Origin: Cydia pomonella
Lineage: Eukaryota; Arthropoda; Insecta; Lepidoptera; Tortricidae
Assembly: GCF_033807575.1 (NCBI RefSeq)
Contig: NC_084726.1
Location: 11,966,001-12,030,000, forward strand
Reading direction: 5' to 3'
Length of the DNA: 64,000 bases
In this document: one piece after another, positions 41,491 to 52,324 of the stretch
Layout of the letters: the number at the start of each line of letters is the position of its first letter
Numbering within the stretch: the first letter of the stretch is position 1
Position numbers and translations under genes: made by a program
Notes under the pieces: generated by a model
What the model saw: only the letters and a program-made list of their open reading frames with translations
Databases searched by the model: none
What the model was told of the DNA's origin: nothing

Positions 41491-41760
41491 TGATCAATAA
41501 ATTGTATTGTATCGTATTATACTTTATATTACCCGTTAGAACAATAGCAACCACACATCACTAAACCCCTCTTTATACTCGTAGTGGAAACTTCAGCAAA
41601 ATAGCCAGCTGTTGGTCTAAACTCGAATACTCCATCTTTTTGTCTCCAACAAGAGGTTTGTTAAAACTTCATTTTGAACGTAACTCTGTATGTCGTTGTT
41701 GAACTTTACGACTATGTTTTTAACACGGTTTTTATAGCAGTTTTATAGCTGTGTTCTGTA

Positions 41761-41945
41761 CCCCTAGTGTAAATAAATTCGATTTCGAAACGAGACGTAC
41801 GCGTTTGCGTTTAGTCTCATTTTGTATTGGATTTAGAAAGAGCGCGCCAAGCGGGACGTTTTGGAAACTCAAAATCCTATACAAAATGAGACTTAACGCA
41901 AACGCGTTCGTCACGTTATGATGTCCATTAAATTTACACTAGGGG
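41761..41945. mobile_element. TA-flanked MITE (CCCCTAGTGTAAAT ends)
   Basis: CCCCTAGTGTAAAT and ATTTACACTAGGGG are perfect inverted ends flanked by TA (41759-41760, 41946-41947). A second inner pairing (TACGCGTTTGCGTTTAGTCT / AGACTTAACGCAAACGCGTT) gives a strong foldback. The 60-codon frame inside reflects the structure and is not a gene. Confidence 0.9.
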
Positions 41946-42112
41946 TACTGTTCAGTTTTAATATGGAATTTAGTGTTTATTTTACTATTTGCAGAGAATC
42001 CTTTGCCTTTTCAAGTGCTTTCTTTTCACCTTTTACCACGGGATATTTTTCGATGCACCGTTTAATACGTACCTTTTTGCGGAAGGCAAATCTATTCCCA
42101 TAACCTTTTTTT

Positions 42113-42255
42113 TATGATATAGAAGGCAAACGTGCAAGATCGCCTCATGGCGTCATGGCAAGCAATTAACATCGCCCATAGACACCTGCAACACCAGAGG
42201 AGTTGCAAGTGCGTTGCTCGTCCTTAAACATGGGAATACGCTCTTTTGTCGTATC
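42113..42255 (+). repeat. Dispersed repeat scrap
   Basis: AGAAGGCAAACGTGCAAGAT and GACACCTGCAACACCAGAGG AGTTGCAAGTGCGTTGC resemble the GCCTGCAACTCCAGAGG section of the LINE-like element at 29240, in the same + orientation text, but diverged. Confidence 0.45.
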
Positions 42256-42420
42256 GATCCGGAAATACCGCAGGGTAATATATAAATAACTAGTTAAGTG
42301 ATTTTTAAAACAAAAACTGTTTGGTCAGTCTCATACAAAATACCGTGTGAAATCTTCTATTTAAATTTTCGATATTTCCTCCAAAACTACGCTTATTTCG
42401 TCAGAAGATCGGTCCTTTAT

Positions 42421-42640
42421 CGACGACCGGTCTGGCCTAGTGGGTAGTGACCCTGCCTATGAAGCCTATTCGAATCCCGGTAAGGGTATTTATTTTTGTG
42501 ATGAGCACAGATATTTGTTCCTGAGCCATGGATATTTGTATATTATATATATCGTTGTCTGAGTACCCACAACAAGCCTTCTTGGTTACCGTGGGACTTA
42601 GTCAATTTGTGTAAGAATGCCCGTATAATATTAACTTATT
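42421..42640 (+). mobile_element. tRNA-derived SINE
   Basis: The head is CGACGACCGGTCTGGCCTAG and the B box TTCGAATCCCGG. About 10 bases between GAAGC and CTATTCGAA differ by a deletion of TGATGGTCCCGG. It is shortened between TTGTTCCTGAGCCATGG and ATCGTTGTCTGAGTACCC. Confidence 0.9.
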
Positions 42641-42896
42641 TTATTTGTGCCTTCAGCCAACGACCCGTCACTCTCAGCTCTCAGCGGTTAACATGATATC
42701 AGTATGAGTACCTAATAATTTTTCGTGGACTTCTAAGAATGGGTAATGATGTTAGTGCGCAATGCGACAGTATCAAATATCAATATCAAGTATCAATAAA
42801 TAAATGAAGTGAGAAAGATATTTTTGTTGAAGTTTTGGAAAGTTAAGACTTTTTCTTCATCGAAAACTACAAAGATAAATAAATAAGTGTTATAGG

Positions 42897-43085
42897 TGGA
42901 GCGCTGGTGACCTAGCGGCAAGAGCGTGCGACTTGCAATCCTGAGGTCGCGGGTTCAAACCTTGGCTCGTACCAATGAGTTTTTCGGAACTTATGTACGA
43001 AATATCATTTGATATTTACCAGTCGCTTTTCGGTGAAGGAAAACATCGTGAGGAAACCAGACTAATCCCAACAAGACCACACGGA
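42897..43085 (+). mobile_element. Second tRNA-derived SINE family (GCTGGTGACCTAGCGG head)
   Basis: GAGCGCTGGTGACCTAGCGG, CTTGCAATCCTGAGGTC and a B box CGGGTTCAAACC are followed by CTCGTACCAATGAGTTTT, CAGTCGCTTTTCGGTGAAGG and CATCGTGAGGAAACC. The copy at 45040 carries the longer 3' body. Confidence 0.85.
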
Positions 43086-43299
43086 AAAAAAAATCTGGTT
43101 GTTGTAACGAGAATTCGGTAGACCCTACAATTTTTATCGTACTATATGTGACAACTCTACAAATAGTAAACTCAACTATTCTCTTCTCGTAAAAGTTATA
43201 TGGTATGGGTAAGTATGTTACATAGTAAGCAGTAGGGCTTAAATTGTTAACAGTGCTGAATGTGTATTGTTGAAATAACTACAGCCTTTTGTATCCGTT

Positions 43300-43530
43300 A
43301 CCAAAAATATGTTGTGGTATATACTATATTGCTTGGTAGTAACCACTATGTTACTTTGTAGTATCTACCATGTTACTTGGTAGTAAGCACTATGTTACTT
43401 GGTATTAACCACTATGTTACTTTGTAGTATCTACTATGTTACTTTGTAGTATCTACTACGTAACTTTGTAGTATCTACTACGTAACTTTGTAGTATCTAC
43501 TACGTAACTTTGTAGTATCTACTGTATTAC
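43300..43530 (+). repeat. Minisatellite of 21-24 bp (GTAGTATCTACTACGTAACTTT)
   Basis: About ten units of TATGTTACTTGGTAGTA / TACGTAACTTTGTAGTATC. The last four (about 43435-43515) are nearly identical 22-mers. Earlier ones are diverged toward ACCACTATGTTACTTGG. Confidence 0.9.
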
Positions 43531-44101
43531 TTATCCCTTGGCATCTGCACAATAAATGAAATGCCTGATTATACTACTTCCCAAAACTGCTGTAAACTGT
43601 ACTTATTGTTTGAATTAAAAAACAGATACATCTTTTTCGACTTCTATCGAAAACGTTGATTTTTTAAATAAAAACATAAAACCACTTAATAGCACTTTTT
43701 CATGGGAAGTAGTAATATCTGGCATTTCATTTATTATATATTGTGCAGAGGCTGGGGACAAGTCGTGTCAGTCGTAAGTTGCAATCAAATTGTGAAATAT
43801 TATAAGTAGACATAATTATGTACATATATTAATTATTAGGCGTTATAATAAATGCGATGTAGTTCAATATTAACTGTAGACTATTTTCTATACAATATTA
43901 ATTTTATGTTATGAAAAGCTTAAATAGGTAATTATAATGTAGTCACCTTAACCTATTTCACAATTTGAACAAAACAGGTTCCTAAAGTTGGGAAACGTCT
44001 AGTTTAAAAAAAAACTTCAAATGAAATCAATCATTATTTTATATTAATAGGCAACAAAACTGATTGTGAGTCACATTTATAGAAAAAAGGTTTTACATTG
44101 T

Positions 44102-44236
44102 ACAGTTGCCATCAAATATATCGGAGCGGCCAAGGTACCCATAAATATCTGGACGTGCACTATATCGCTTTGACAATAAAGACGTTGTTTTGTGATCAAC
44201 TTGGCCGCTCCGATATATCTGTTGGCGACTGTAATA
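44102..44236. mobile_element. MITE (ACAGTCGCCAACAGATATAT ends) at the SAM gene exon 3 border
   Basis: ACAGTTGCCATCAAATATAT CGGAGCGGCCAAG on the left pairs with CTTGGCCGCTCCGATATATC TGTTGGCGACTGT on the right, TA-flanked. It begins 12-17 bases beyond the predicted end of exon 3 on the - strand. A related CCG-free piece (GATATATCGGAGCGGACGTG) is at about 35690. Confidence 0.85.
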
Positions 44237-44247
44237 TAATATAACAC

Positions 44248-44433
44248 CTCACTTGTCAACTGTTCGATTTCGTTGGTAAGGTCCTTTACTGGTGGTAGAT
44301 TAATTGATGTGTTGACGCTACTGTCAGAAGGGGATCCATCTTGACTGCTTTGGAAGTTGGTAATATCCTTTATTGGTGGTACGTTTCTGTGTTTCTCACT
44401 CAACACATCGACATTAATGTCCGATTTGCTCCC
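44248..44433 (-). CDS. SAM-domain gene, exon 3 (linker)
   Basis: On the - strand, acceptor TTGTGTTTTTTTAG ends at 44434 and the frame opens in phase 0, exactly matching the exit phase of exon 2. It encodes GSKSDINVDVLSEKH, then two proline-containing repeats (NVPPIKDITNFQ and NLPPVKDLTNEI) separated by a serine-rich stretch. The end is uncertain: GAG|GTGTTA at 44248 keeps phase 0, while ACAA|GTGAGG at 44253 is a better donor and gives phase 1. A MITE follows at once. The sequence looks like a flexible linker after the SAM domain. Later exons were not found in the window. Confidence 0.65.
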
Positions 44434-44584
44434 CTAAAAAAACACAAGTTAATTAGTCCCTTGTATAAAAAACATATTTACATCAACCCTTTCATACCTA
44501 ACCGTAATGTACCTAGGGAACTCACGGATCTTAGGTCGTTTTGTATAAAGATAGCATTGTTACGTTCATAAAATAATTCCAAGA

Positions 44585-44690
44585 ATCTTTATTTATTTAT
44601 TTAATCTTTATTACACAATACATGAAGGTACAAATGGCGGACTTAATGCCTTAAGGCATTCTCTACCAGTCAACCAATCTTTGATCTATA
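44585..44690 (-). mobile_element. LINE 3' UTR scrap in SAM gene intron 2
   Basis: TTTATTTAATCTTTATTACA, ACAAATGGCGGACTTAATGC and TTAAGGCATTCTCTACCAGT match the 3' UTR of the element at 14030 and the copies at 52325 and 61135. Confidence 0.7.
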
Positions 44691-45039
44691 CTGTTTAAAA
44701 AAAATTCACCACTCCACCTCGGAACGTTTTTTTTCCCTTTTAGAAAGCGGAGAAGAAAAACGCATTTTATCCGCATGATGTGGGGAAAGTAAGTTTTGAC
44801 TTATTTCTTTACATTATCTGGTAGGATGGACTTTAAAGAGATGATTTTGAATTATATAATTTTGAAAGCATGAATTTGGCTTAAATTTTTAATATTTTAT
44901 AACTTGTATTTTTCGCGGTGGCGCGGTGAAAAATGTTGTATTATATACTCGGCAGTAAAGTTTGTTCCTGAGTTATGGTTGTTTTCTATGTATTTAAGTA
45001 TTTATTTAGGCATATCTATCTATTATAGATAGATTAATA

Positions 45040-45475
45040 AGTGCTGGTGGCCTGGCGGTAAGACATCAAACTTTCAATCTGGAGGTCTTGGGTTCAAACC
45101 CCGACTCGTACCAATGAGTTTTCATTTGATATTTACCAGTCGCTTTTCAGTGACGGAAAACATCGTGAGGAAACCTGACCTAATCCCAACAAGTCCTAGT
45201 TTCCTGTCTGGGTTGGACGATCAGATATCAGTCACTTTCGTAAAAATAATGCCTACACCAATTACTGGGATTAGGTTGCCGAGCGGACCCCAGGCTCAAT
45301 AGAACTATGGCAAAAGTCCGAGACAAACGCTAATCGGCCTCCGTGGGGTGAGGTAATTCAGATTGGGGCGGGCATAGCATGGCCATTCCGTATAAAATAC
45401 TATTATTTATTCTGTGCTCTGTGGGACTAGGTCTGTTTGTGTAAGACTGTCCCATAATAATTATTTATTTCAATA
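45040..45475 (+). mobile_element. Second SINE family, copy with full 3' body, in SAM gene intron 2
   Basis: The head GTGCTGGTGGCCTGGCGGTA and B box TGGGTTCAAACCCCG are followed by CAGTCGCTTTTCAGTGACGG, CTGGGTTGGACGATCAGAT, GATTAGGTTGCCGAGCGGAC, CCATTCCGTATAAAATACTA and a tail GGGACTAGGTCTGTTTGTGT. A fragment of the first SINE family (TTTGTTCCTGAGTTATGG) lies just before it at 44959-45025. Confidence 0.8.
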
Positions 45476-45524
45476 ATGCAACGTCATATTATTAAATTAT
45501 CTAAATATTGAAGCAGATAGGTAC

Positions 45525-45688
45525 CTGACTGAGACTAAGAGAGAAATCATCATCATCATCATTTGATATTTGTTTCCAAAGATTTAAGTTGCTTATGAAT
45601 GTGGCTCTGTCTCCAATTGGTTTAATTAGTTCTTGTATCATTCCTTGATCCAATATGATGTTGAATATTTTGAGGGTGATCTTATTTT
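45525..45688 (-). CDS. SAM-domain gene, exon 2 (helices 2-5 of the domain)
   Basis: On the - strand, acceptor TTTGTATTTACAG (ending 45689) and donor CAG|GTACCT (45524). It is 164 bases, entering in phase 1 and leaving in phase 0. The split codon with exon 1 makes CAA, giving FKQNKITLKIFNIILDQG and then MIQELIKPIGDRATFISNL with NLWKQ. Hydrophobic spacing and the L(I)-x-x-I-G-x-R motif near the end are the classic SAM helix 4-5 signature. The closest pattern I know is the SAMD3-like group, in which ELI-IG replaces the usual ELGI. A run of five aspartates follows (GATGAT... repeats), then serine-rich residues. Confidence 0.85.
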
Positions 45689-46364
45689 CTGTAAATACAA
45701 ACAAAACTTAACCCTTTCTTTCTTTTAAGCTTTTGGAAAGTACGTGAATATAAATAAGGAAAACTGACACATGTGGACGAAAACTACCCTACCTCTGCAA
45801 CGGCAACGGTGCCGATGCGGTAGATTTGACAAGGTGCTGGGAATATTACTTACTACCCAGTAGGACTAGTAGGAGGCATATTATAATACCTACTAGCTTT
45901 TGCCCACGACTTAATCTACGTGGAATAAGTCATTTCTCATACAAACTTCCACCCCCTTAAATCACGATTTCTGGAATAAAAACTATCCTATTTCCTTCCC
46001 CGGGACTCAAACTATCTCCATACCAAATGTCATCTAAATCGGTTCAGCGTTAAAGCGTGAAGTAACAGACAAATAGACACACTGGGCCATATTATAACTT
46101 TAAAACACGTTTAGACACGACAACGACAAACAACTGAATCAGAAATATCAGAACTTGCTTGAAAATTATTCACATGTAACTCCAATAGGTACATACAACC
46201 TCAATATCGGTTGATTGATTTTTGTTCCGTGTTGGAGTATGTTTGAGATAGATTGTGTTTTTAATGTATTGTCTATGTAGGCATTTTAAAATTAGAATAC
46301 GGCACAAAAGATTTTTTTTACAGATATCACATTTAAATATAAAAAAAATGGAAACAAGACTTAC

Positions 46365-46431
46365 GTTTGAATATCTCGTAGTATTCTGACAGACCCCACT
46401 CATGCAATATTTGCGCGATGTCTTCGTCCAT
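46365..46431 (-). CDS. SAM-domain gene, exon 1 (start codon and helix 1)
   Basis: The ATG at 46431 (- strand) opens MDEDIAQILHEWGLSEYYEI FK and reaches donor C|GTAAGT at 46364, leaving in phase 1. The W-G-L-S-E-Y pattern followed by F is the start of a SAM domain, and it joins exon 2 in frame to give one complete domain of about 65 residues at the N-terminus. SAM domains mediate protein-protein or RNA contacts; the role of this protein is unknown. The gene lies entirely within an intron of the receptor gene, on the opposite strand. The upstream context AAA-ATGG is acceptable for initiation. Confidence 0.85.
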
Positions 46432-46625
46432 TTTCAGTAAGACACAAGTTTTTCTTTTGTTATTTTCACTGCTAAGTAAATCAATAACTGCCTGTCACTA
46501 CTTTTGCGCGGGCGACGTAAGTACGATTGGTCACCATCAGCGCCATATTGTTTGAAACCGCCCCGCGCGGCTCCCGCGCCCCTCTGCTCTCCCAGACGCA
46601 ACGATCCGTATTGTAATATCAACAA
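46432..46625 (-). promoter_or_regulatory. CpG-rich promoter and 5' leader of the SAM-domain gene
   Basis: This is the most CpG-dense patch outside the exons and the giant element's core. Read on the - strand it has GGCGCGGGAGCCGCGCGGGG, then CAATATGGCGCTGATG, then GACCAATCG (a CCAAT box) and TACGTCGCCCGCGC. It ends in a leader ATAACAAAAGAAAAACTTGT just before the start codon. No TATA box is obvious. CAATATGGCGC is a YY1-like site, and its ATG would open a short upstream frame that stops before the real start. Confidence 0.65.
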
Positions 46626-46644
46626 TAGTATAATAGTATAATGT

Positions 46645-47108
46645 AACTTACTTTGAGTATTGTTGGTGTAAACATTTAGATACTATTCCTTACAAGCTTT
46701 CAAGTTACTAGAATTGAACATTGCCCGTTACAAACGAATTGAAATCGCTACCACATCAAAATAGTTGGTCGTACAATAAAATTAGTAAAGAGAACGTTAA
46801 ATTAGTTAGCAGAACAAATTTCCGCTTACTACACATTCTTGTAGTATCGTATTTTTATATAGCTGCGACAACGATGGGAATTGTAAAGACGACGATGCTA
46901 TTGTAACTATCCCTTGAGTATTGTTGATATAACATTTAGATCCTAACCTTTACAAGCTTTCAAGTTACTAGAATTGAACATTGCCCGTTACAAACGAATT
47001 GTAAACGCATCAAATCCAATGGTTGGCTGTACAGAAAAAAATGTTAGGAGAACGCAAAATTTGTTACAAGAACAAATTCCCATTTACTATACATTCTGGT
47101 AGTATTGT
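46645..47108 (+). repeat. Tandem duplication, two diverged units of 195-270 bp
   Basis: Both units share GAGTATTGTTG, TACAAGCTTTCAAGTTACTA, GAATTGAACATTGCCCGTTA CAAACGAATTG, and end AGAACAAATT(T)CC...TTACTA(C)ACATTCT. The second unit starts about 46914. Both lie just upstream of the SAM gene promoter. Confidence 0.85.
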
Positions 47109-47139
47109 AAAATATTTTTTTTTCCGTGCAAGTTTTACC

Positions 47140-47380
47140 ATCTGGTTTGGAAGGTCAGATGGCAGTCGCTTTCGTAAAAACTAGTGTCTACGCAATCGTG
47201 GGATTAGTTATCAAGTGGACCTCAGGCTCCCATGAGTCGTGGCAATATGCCGGGACATGCTAGGAAGAATAGACTTAAATACATAATAGAAAACACCCAT
47301 GACACAGGAACAAATATCCGTGCTCAACACACAAATAAATGCCCTTACCAAAACTTGAACCCGAGGATTTGAAGATATGA
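47140..47380. mobile_element. SINE debris: 3' body of family 2 (+) beside family 1 (-)
   Basis: 47140-47270 has GGTTTGGAAGGTCAGATGGC, GATTAGTTATCAAGTGGACC and TCAGGCTCCCATGAG, the 3' body of the element at 45040. 47275-47380 has TACATAATAGAAAACACCCA, GGAACAAATATCCGTGCTCA and GCCCTTACCAAAACTTGAAC, a reverse fragment of the first SINE family. Confidence 0.7.
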
Positions 47381-47889
47381 CTTACATATGTTAAATTGGA
47401 GTTGTCTTTTGGGTCAAGCGGAGCTCTTCTATAATCAGACCTCGTGTATTCTCGTACTGATGACAAAATAATACCAATACGCAATGCTCAAAACTCAATC
47501 AAGATTAATAACTTGATAATTCACTATAAAATTACCAACGTTTGTCAAATTATATTCACACTTGCCATTCAATAGTAGTTCTTACGTTATCTATCTAAGG
47601 TGTTTGACATTTGTGACAAATTATTATGGTGTGAAAAAGGCACAGTTATGGGAAACAATGAGTAACGGACCATGGGAACTAAATGGGATATTGTCTACTT
47701 TTAGCTTAATTGTAATGTTTCTGCAAAACCAGTTATGTTTGAGCTGTGCTTGCAAACTTTTTGTCAAAGAAAAAGTTTTTTGTGATGGTCTTCGTTTGGT
47801 CCGCGCAAAATTCGGAATAACTGTTCATCGCATTTTTAGAGAATCCCTTTTCGAATTGCAGAAAATCCTTTCTTAGCGGAGCAAATTCA

Positions 47890-48085
47890 GTTCAATTAAA
47901 TTCAATGTTTTATTTCAGGCTTGAAGCCCATATTATGTTAGTAAGTAATACAATGTACTTATGAAACTAAATGTTCGTAAAATAATGAATTAAATCTAAC
48001 TAAATAAATAGCTCTGCAAATAGGCCAGCATAGGGCTGACCCAGCGACGCACCAACGCGCTCAGAATCCCGTTGTGTCTGTTGCG
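47890..48085 (-). mobile_element. Retroelement 3' end with GGCTTCAAGCCTGAAATAAA
   Basis: On the - strand: TGGGTCAGCCCTATGCTGG, CTATTTGCAGAGC, then ATGGGCTTCAAGCCTGAAAT AAAACATTGAATT. The ending with a near-terminal AATAAA resembles LINE 3' ends in Lepidoptera. No coding part can be read with confidence. Confidence 0.45.
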
Positions 48086-48089
48086 CTTA

Positions 48090-49160
48090 CGCGCAAGGAG
48101 CGGAGCTGAGTGTCAAAAAAAAAATTGCGATATACTCGGAGAATGATTTTTTCCAAATATAAGACAAATCAATTATGTGCATGATGATGCGTAAGTCTGC
48201 AAAAAAAAAATGTAGAAAATATGTATGTTTTGGTGCGAGCGTTATGTGCACCGCGAGGAATGTCAAAACAATACCACATTTTAAGAACGAATACCGCTTC
48301 AGTTTTTATGGTAGATAGTGCTATAATTCATTATTTATTTAATCAAAATCAAGCATTCATAAAATAATGACAAATTCATATCCGCAAGGTAGGCTTCGTC
48401 AGGAGGATACAACCATAAATATAAATACCTTTATAATTAACAACGTTATGCGCTATAATATTGTTTATTGTATTGTTTGACATGAAATTGTATAATTGCA
48501 TATTTTAAACCACTTGACATATTTTTAATTTATAATATTTGCAGGACTTAATTGTAATTCAATAATTATGTACTTACTATTTTGTTTAACGGTTTAAAAA
48601 CCGTTATTATAAAAAATTGCGTTAATCTAGTCCATATTTAATGGTCATTGTTTTTACTGGTTTGCTTGAAGCATTTACTCGCCAAGCAGTTGTAACAATA
48701 GCCTAATACAATAGTTCATTCAGTGTGGGAGAGTTTTAATGAGATGGGTTTCGTTGACCTATAAAGTACTTGGAAGAACCGACGCGTTGTATCGTTACAC
48801 CCTGCATAATACAGGATGTTTTACAACTCTCAGCCATATTCTATGAGGTTAGTATATAGGTGTAGTTGAATAACTTGTACTATGGAACCAACATCGAAAT
48901 ATCGAAAAAAAGTACCGTTTCAAACATTTCGGCTCGATCTATGAACTTGAAACAAAAACGGCCGTTTTAACTTTGGACGCCTAGATTCACAAATCTAGCA
49001 GCGTAAAAACTATAATGATGTATTCAAAAGGTACTTAAATACAAAATATAGTATGTAGCGGCCCCCTTTTTTAAATATCTACCGTTAAATTTAAATCATC
49101 ACAATTATTTAGCAGTGGCGCTAGTGAGCACGTTGATGGGCTCTTAAAGGCATAATTTTT
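48090..49160. other. Intronic DNA, nothing recognised
   Basis: AT-rich. Features are limited to short A runs and a GGTTTAAAAACCGT hairpin near 48590. No repeat partner or exon was seen. Confidence 0.4.
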
Positions 49161-49204
49161 TGTTAAGCTGTTACAGAATGGTAGGTACTTATGAAGCGTT
49201 ATTT

Positions 49205-49233
49205 GTTCCGCTACTTTTGATGCTGACTGTACA
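49205..49233 (+). mobile_element. Solo right end of MITE family E
   Basis: TCCGCTACTTTTGATGCTGA CTGTACA is the terminal repeat of the family, preceded by GTAGGTACTTATGAAGCGTT ATTTG, which also matches the family interior. The other end is missing. Confidence 0.65.
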
Positions 49234-49677
49234 ATGCCTCAAGGCCATTTTAGATTCAAGCTAGTTATAGTATTCCTCTGTATAATATATATCCTTATCC
49301 TATTGTAAGCTAGTCGTTTTAGAATTAGAACTACTTTTTTATTGAGAACCGAGCCTGCAGGACCCACAAAAACGAATACAATTCTAAAACAAATACCAAC
49401 TTAAAAACATCTGTCTTTCCTCTATGTTTTAGTTTGCGTGAATTTCACGTCCAAACAACCTTAAGAAAGTTAGTACTGGTAAACTGTTCAGTAAAAAGAC
49501 GTCAGTTAACACATACTGTACATAGAGGCCGATTCTGACTAAAAAATGGCACTCAAAAATTCAATAAATTCAAAATTAAAAAAAAATCTGCAAGTAGGCC
49601 TCAAGGGCTCTTTTACAAGTCAATACAACATTAACATCATATAGTGACATGAAAAACACATAACCACATTTATAAGT

Positions 49678-49902
49678 ACAGTCAGCATCAAAAGTAGCGG
49701 ATCAAACAAGGTTTCAAAAGTATGTACCATTCTGTAACAGCTTAGCAAAAAGTGATAGTTCTATATGTAGAACAATTAAGACTATAAATGATATACTTTT
49801 GAACGTAAATTTGAGAGATTTATCTATATTTGGAAAAGTTATCCGCAATATCAGATACTTTTGGCGCGTTGTTTCATCCGCTACTATTGATGCTGACTGT
49901 AC
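49678..49902. mobile_element. MITE family E, full copy
   Basis: ACAGTCAGCATCAAAAGTAG and CTACTATTGATGCTGACTGT form the ends, TA-flanked. The interior aligns with 16780-17002 throughout. The weak 70- and 115-codon frames here are not genes. Confidence 0.9.
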
Positions 49903-49939
49903 AACAGCCAATACCTGGGTAAACATTACATTATGTTGT

Positions 49940-50150
49940 TATCCTAAAGCACCCCAGAGGTGCAAAGGGCCTTCACAAGCTCGCGCCACGCCTTCCTATC
50001 TTCAGCTCGTCTTCTGGCCTCGCTCCAGCTCAACCCGACCGCTCGTAGCTCTCTTAGGACGGACCGTTGCCAAGAGTGTACAGGACGCCCGGAGCCATCC
50101 ATCCGGCGGTTTTCACGCGAAAGCTATGGTAGCATTATTCGAATAATGCT
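49940..50150 (-). mobile_element. LINE C-terminal fragment (RAVGLSWSEAR motif)
   Basis: On the - strand from about 50075 the frame reads VLRELRAVGLSWSEARRR, then AEDRKAWRELVKALCTSGV and a stop. DR-AWR-LV with the preceding SWSEA is a standard C-terminus of lepidopteran LINE proteins. It lies just downstream of MITE E. + strand frames over it are shadows. Confidence 0.7.
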
Positions 50151-50689
50151 ACATTACATTATAATAAGTATAATCTGAAAATAAATAATTACTACAATAC
50201 AACAGAGATGTATAGTCTCTTTGGTTAATAATATATAAAATCTGCAGATGTAAAAGGTCCCCAATGTCAGAGTACTAATACTTATAATATTTTTAGGTGT
50301 ACAATCTCTCCAAGTGTCAAAATGAAACTTTTACTAAATAAATAAATCGCATCTAGACCGTTAAGCTAGTCTAGCAGTCTTAAAAACTTCAGGACTCCGA
50401 CAGAACTTAACAATGATATGTGTATTTTTTAATCACTTATAAACAGAGGTGTTGTGGTTGCTAGATGACGATATATATATAAAATATAGTTATACTTTAT
50501 ATATATCTGAACGACTTTAAAAGTAATGCTTATGACAACCAAGGCTCGGAAACCGGTTAAATTTCCAAACCGTTATCATGTACTTGGCGCAAAACCTTTT
50601 AGTTTCGGTTTCGTTTGTAAAACCGTTATTTTTAAACAGGTTTTTAGGAGAATATTTTGATGAAGTTTTTGTTATATATTTATATTTTT

Positions 50690-50812
50690 ACACATAGAAA
50701 ACATCCATAACTTATGAACAAATATTGTTGATAAACACAAATAAATGCCCTTACCAGGATTCGAACCTGGTACCTCCTGCTCCATCAGCGTTACTACTAA
50801 CTAGGCTATGAG
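50690..50812 (-). mobile_element. tRNA-derived SINE, reverse, 5' part only
   Basis: Reverse complement: ACTAGTTAGTAGTAACGCTG region, B box GGTTCGAATCCTGG, GTAAGGGCATTTATTTGTG, then TTTGTTCATAAGTTATGG. The anticodon-side sequence differs (GATGGAGCAGGAGGTACC), so this may be a subfamily. Confidence 0.75.
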
Positions 50813-51382
50813 GCTGCAATAGTGCTAGCATCACATTGCCATATCAAATTATCAAAATCCGAATCGGCTTCGCGTTATACAACGCTGTAAAGGAAGACAT
50901 TAAGACAGCGGGAAATTTCCCAGAAGATCTCAAATAAACGCGGCGAATGTCAGCGGCATCTAGTGGGGAACGGGGGAAACTGGATGTCAAGTGCATGGGT
51001 TATGATTGTTGTTATAATGTATGGTTTTGAGTTTGACTTTCCACATACAGTGTGTAAATTAAATACGGGAAAACATTTTTCTCAAACTTGCAACGAAATG
51101 TTGACATGACTTACTTCAAATTAGGTAAGATGATATGTAAAGGGAATGCATACAGCCTTACAGAACTAGGACTGTATAGCAACCATTTTTTTAAACGAGA
51201 AATTGTGACACACACATCTTGGTGCGGTAACGTGCTTGGAATTCAACGATCAAATATTAGTAGATTCGCAATTTGTTCTTCGCTGTGTAAATCTACGAAT
51301 AAAAAAAATTGACTACAATTTTTTTCATTGCAAGCTTGAGAAAAGCACTATACAAATCTTGACGAGAAACGGGGTTGCCGGC

Positions 51383-51472
51383 CGCGTATCCCTAATGGTT
51401 GACTGGTAGATAATGTTTAAGGCGTGAAGTCCGCCATTTATACCGTGGAATAAAGTTTAAATAAATAAATAT
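51383..51472 (+). mobile_element. LINE 3' UTR scrap
   Basis: AATGGTTGACTGGTAGATAA, GAAGTCCGCCATTTATACCG and AATAAAGTTTAAATAAATAA form the 3' UTR of the 14030-type element in + orientation. Confidence 0.6.
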
Positions 51473-51879
51473 GTAACATTCATGTAACATTGACAACAAA
51501 ACAGACTTTGTTCATGAATTAGCATCTTAATCACCTTTGTCTATTATATACCTTACACAGATTACCAATTTTACAACTGAGTAGCTCTATTATTAGGTAA
51601 TTAATCATACGCTCGGATTAATGTAATAACCATATTAATAAGCCACTGAATTGAAATAGCTAATCAATGCGTCGATCCGTACAAAAAGGACCTATAGACA
51701 CGCAATTATTTAACTTTATTTTTTAAATGGTAGTCTATTGTTTTTTTATTTAGTTGTAATGTAATCCGTTAATTAGAATACATATCTAAGTCTAATATTA
51801 AATGAAGAAATATATAATATTTTAGGATAATCATACACAGATAGACCTAGCCCGAATCTAAGCAAAAGCTTGTACTACT

Positions 51880-52262
51880 TCAACTTCTTCAACTTCAACA
51901 TGTATTCAGCAAATAGGCCACAAGGGCACTTTTACACGTCAACATGGAATTTACATACAAGCAAAAACAAGCACACCAACAATTAAGTATACAATACAAT
52001 TCATTGAAAATATTAATGCAAACTACTTAAAGTATTATTGTTTAAAGAAAAAGTAAGTTAATTATACCTTACTACTACTTAGAGATGTATTAAGTCTCTA
52101 AATGTCGAATGTCAAAAATAATAATACTAATAGAAACAAAAAGATACAAAAATAAATTCTAAAATTATTTAGAGGTGTAAATATCCCTAAATGTCAGAAC
52201 TAAATGACTTTTATCAAATTATTCTTAGAGATGTATAGAGTATCTAAGAGTCAAAATTCCGG
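51880..52262 (-). mobile_element. LINE 3' tail with TAGAGAC/CATCTCTA units, reverse
   Basis: Reverse counterpart of 41195-41490: ATTCAGCAAATAGGCCACAA GGGCACTTTTA, then three palindromic units (TTAGAGATGTATTAAGTCTC TAAATGTC and two diverged forms) at about 52080, 52168 and 52227. Confidence 0.6.
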
Positions 52263-52324
52263 GTTGGTTTTAACTATGGGTTTTAACCCAGCGCAGATTG
52301 TTCGTTTTGTTTCTTGACGTTATC

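Noticed and set aside
46434..46625. A 63-codon - strand frame over the SAM gene promoter
   Set aside because: It reads through CpG-rich promoter sequence in a frame unrelated to the SAM domain start and has low-complexity arginine/glycine content.
47562..47876. A 104-codon + strand frame
   Set aside because: No family resemblance, no promoter or splice signals in register, and AT-rich composition typical of chance frames in this intron.
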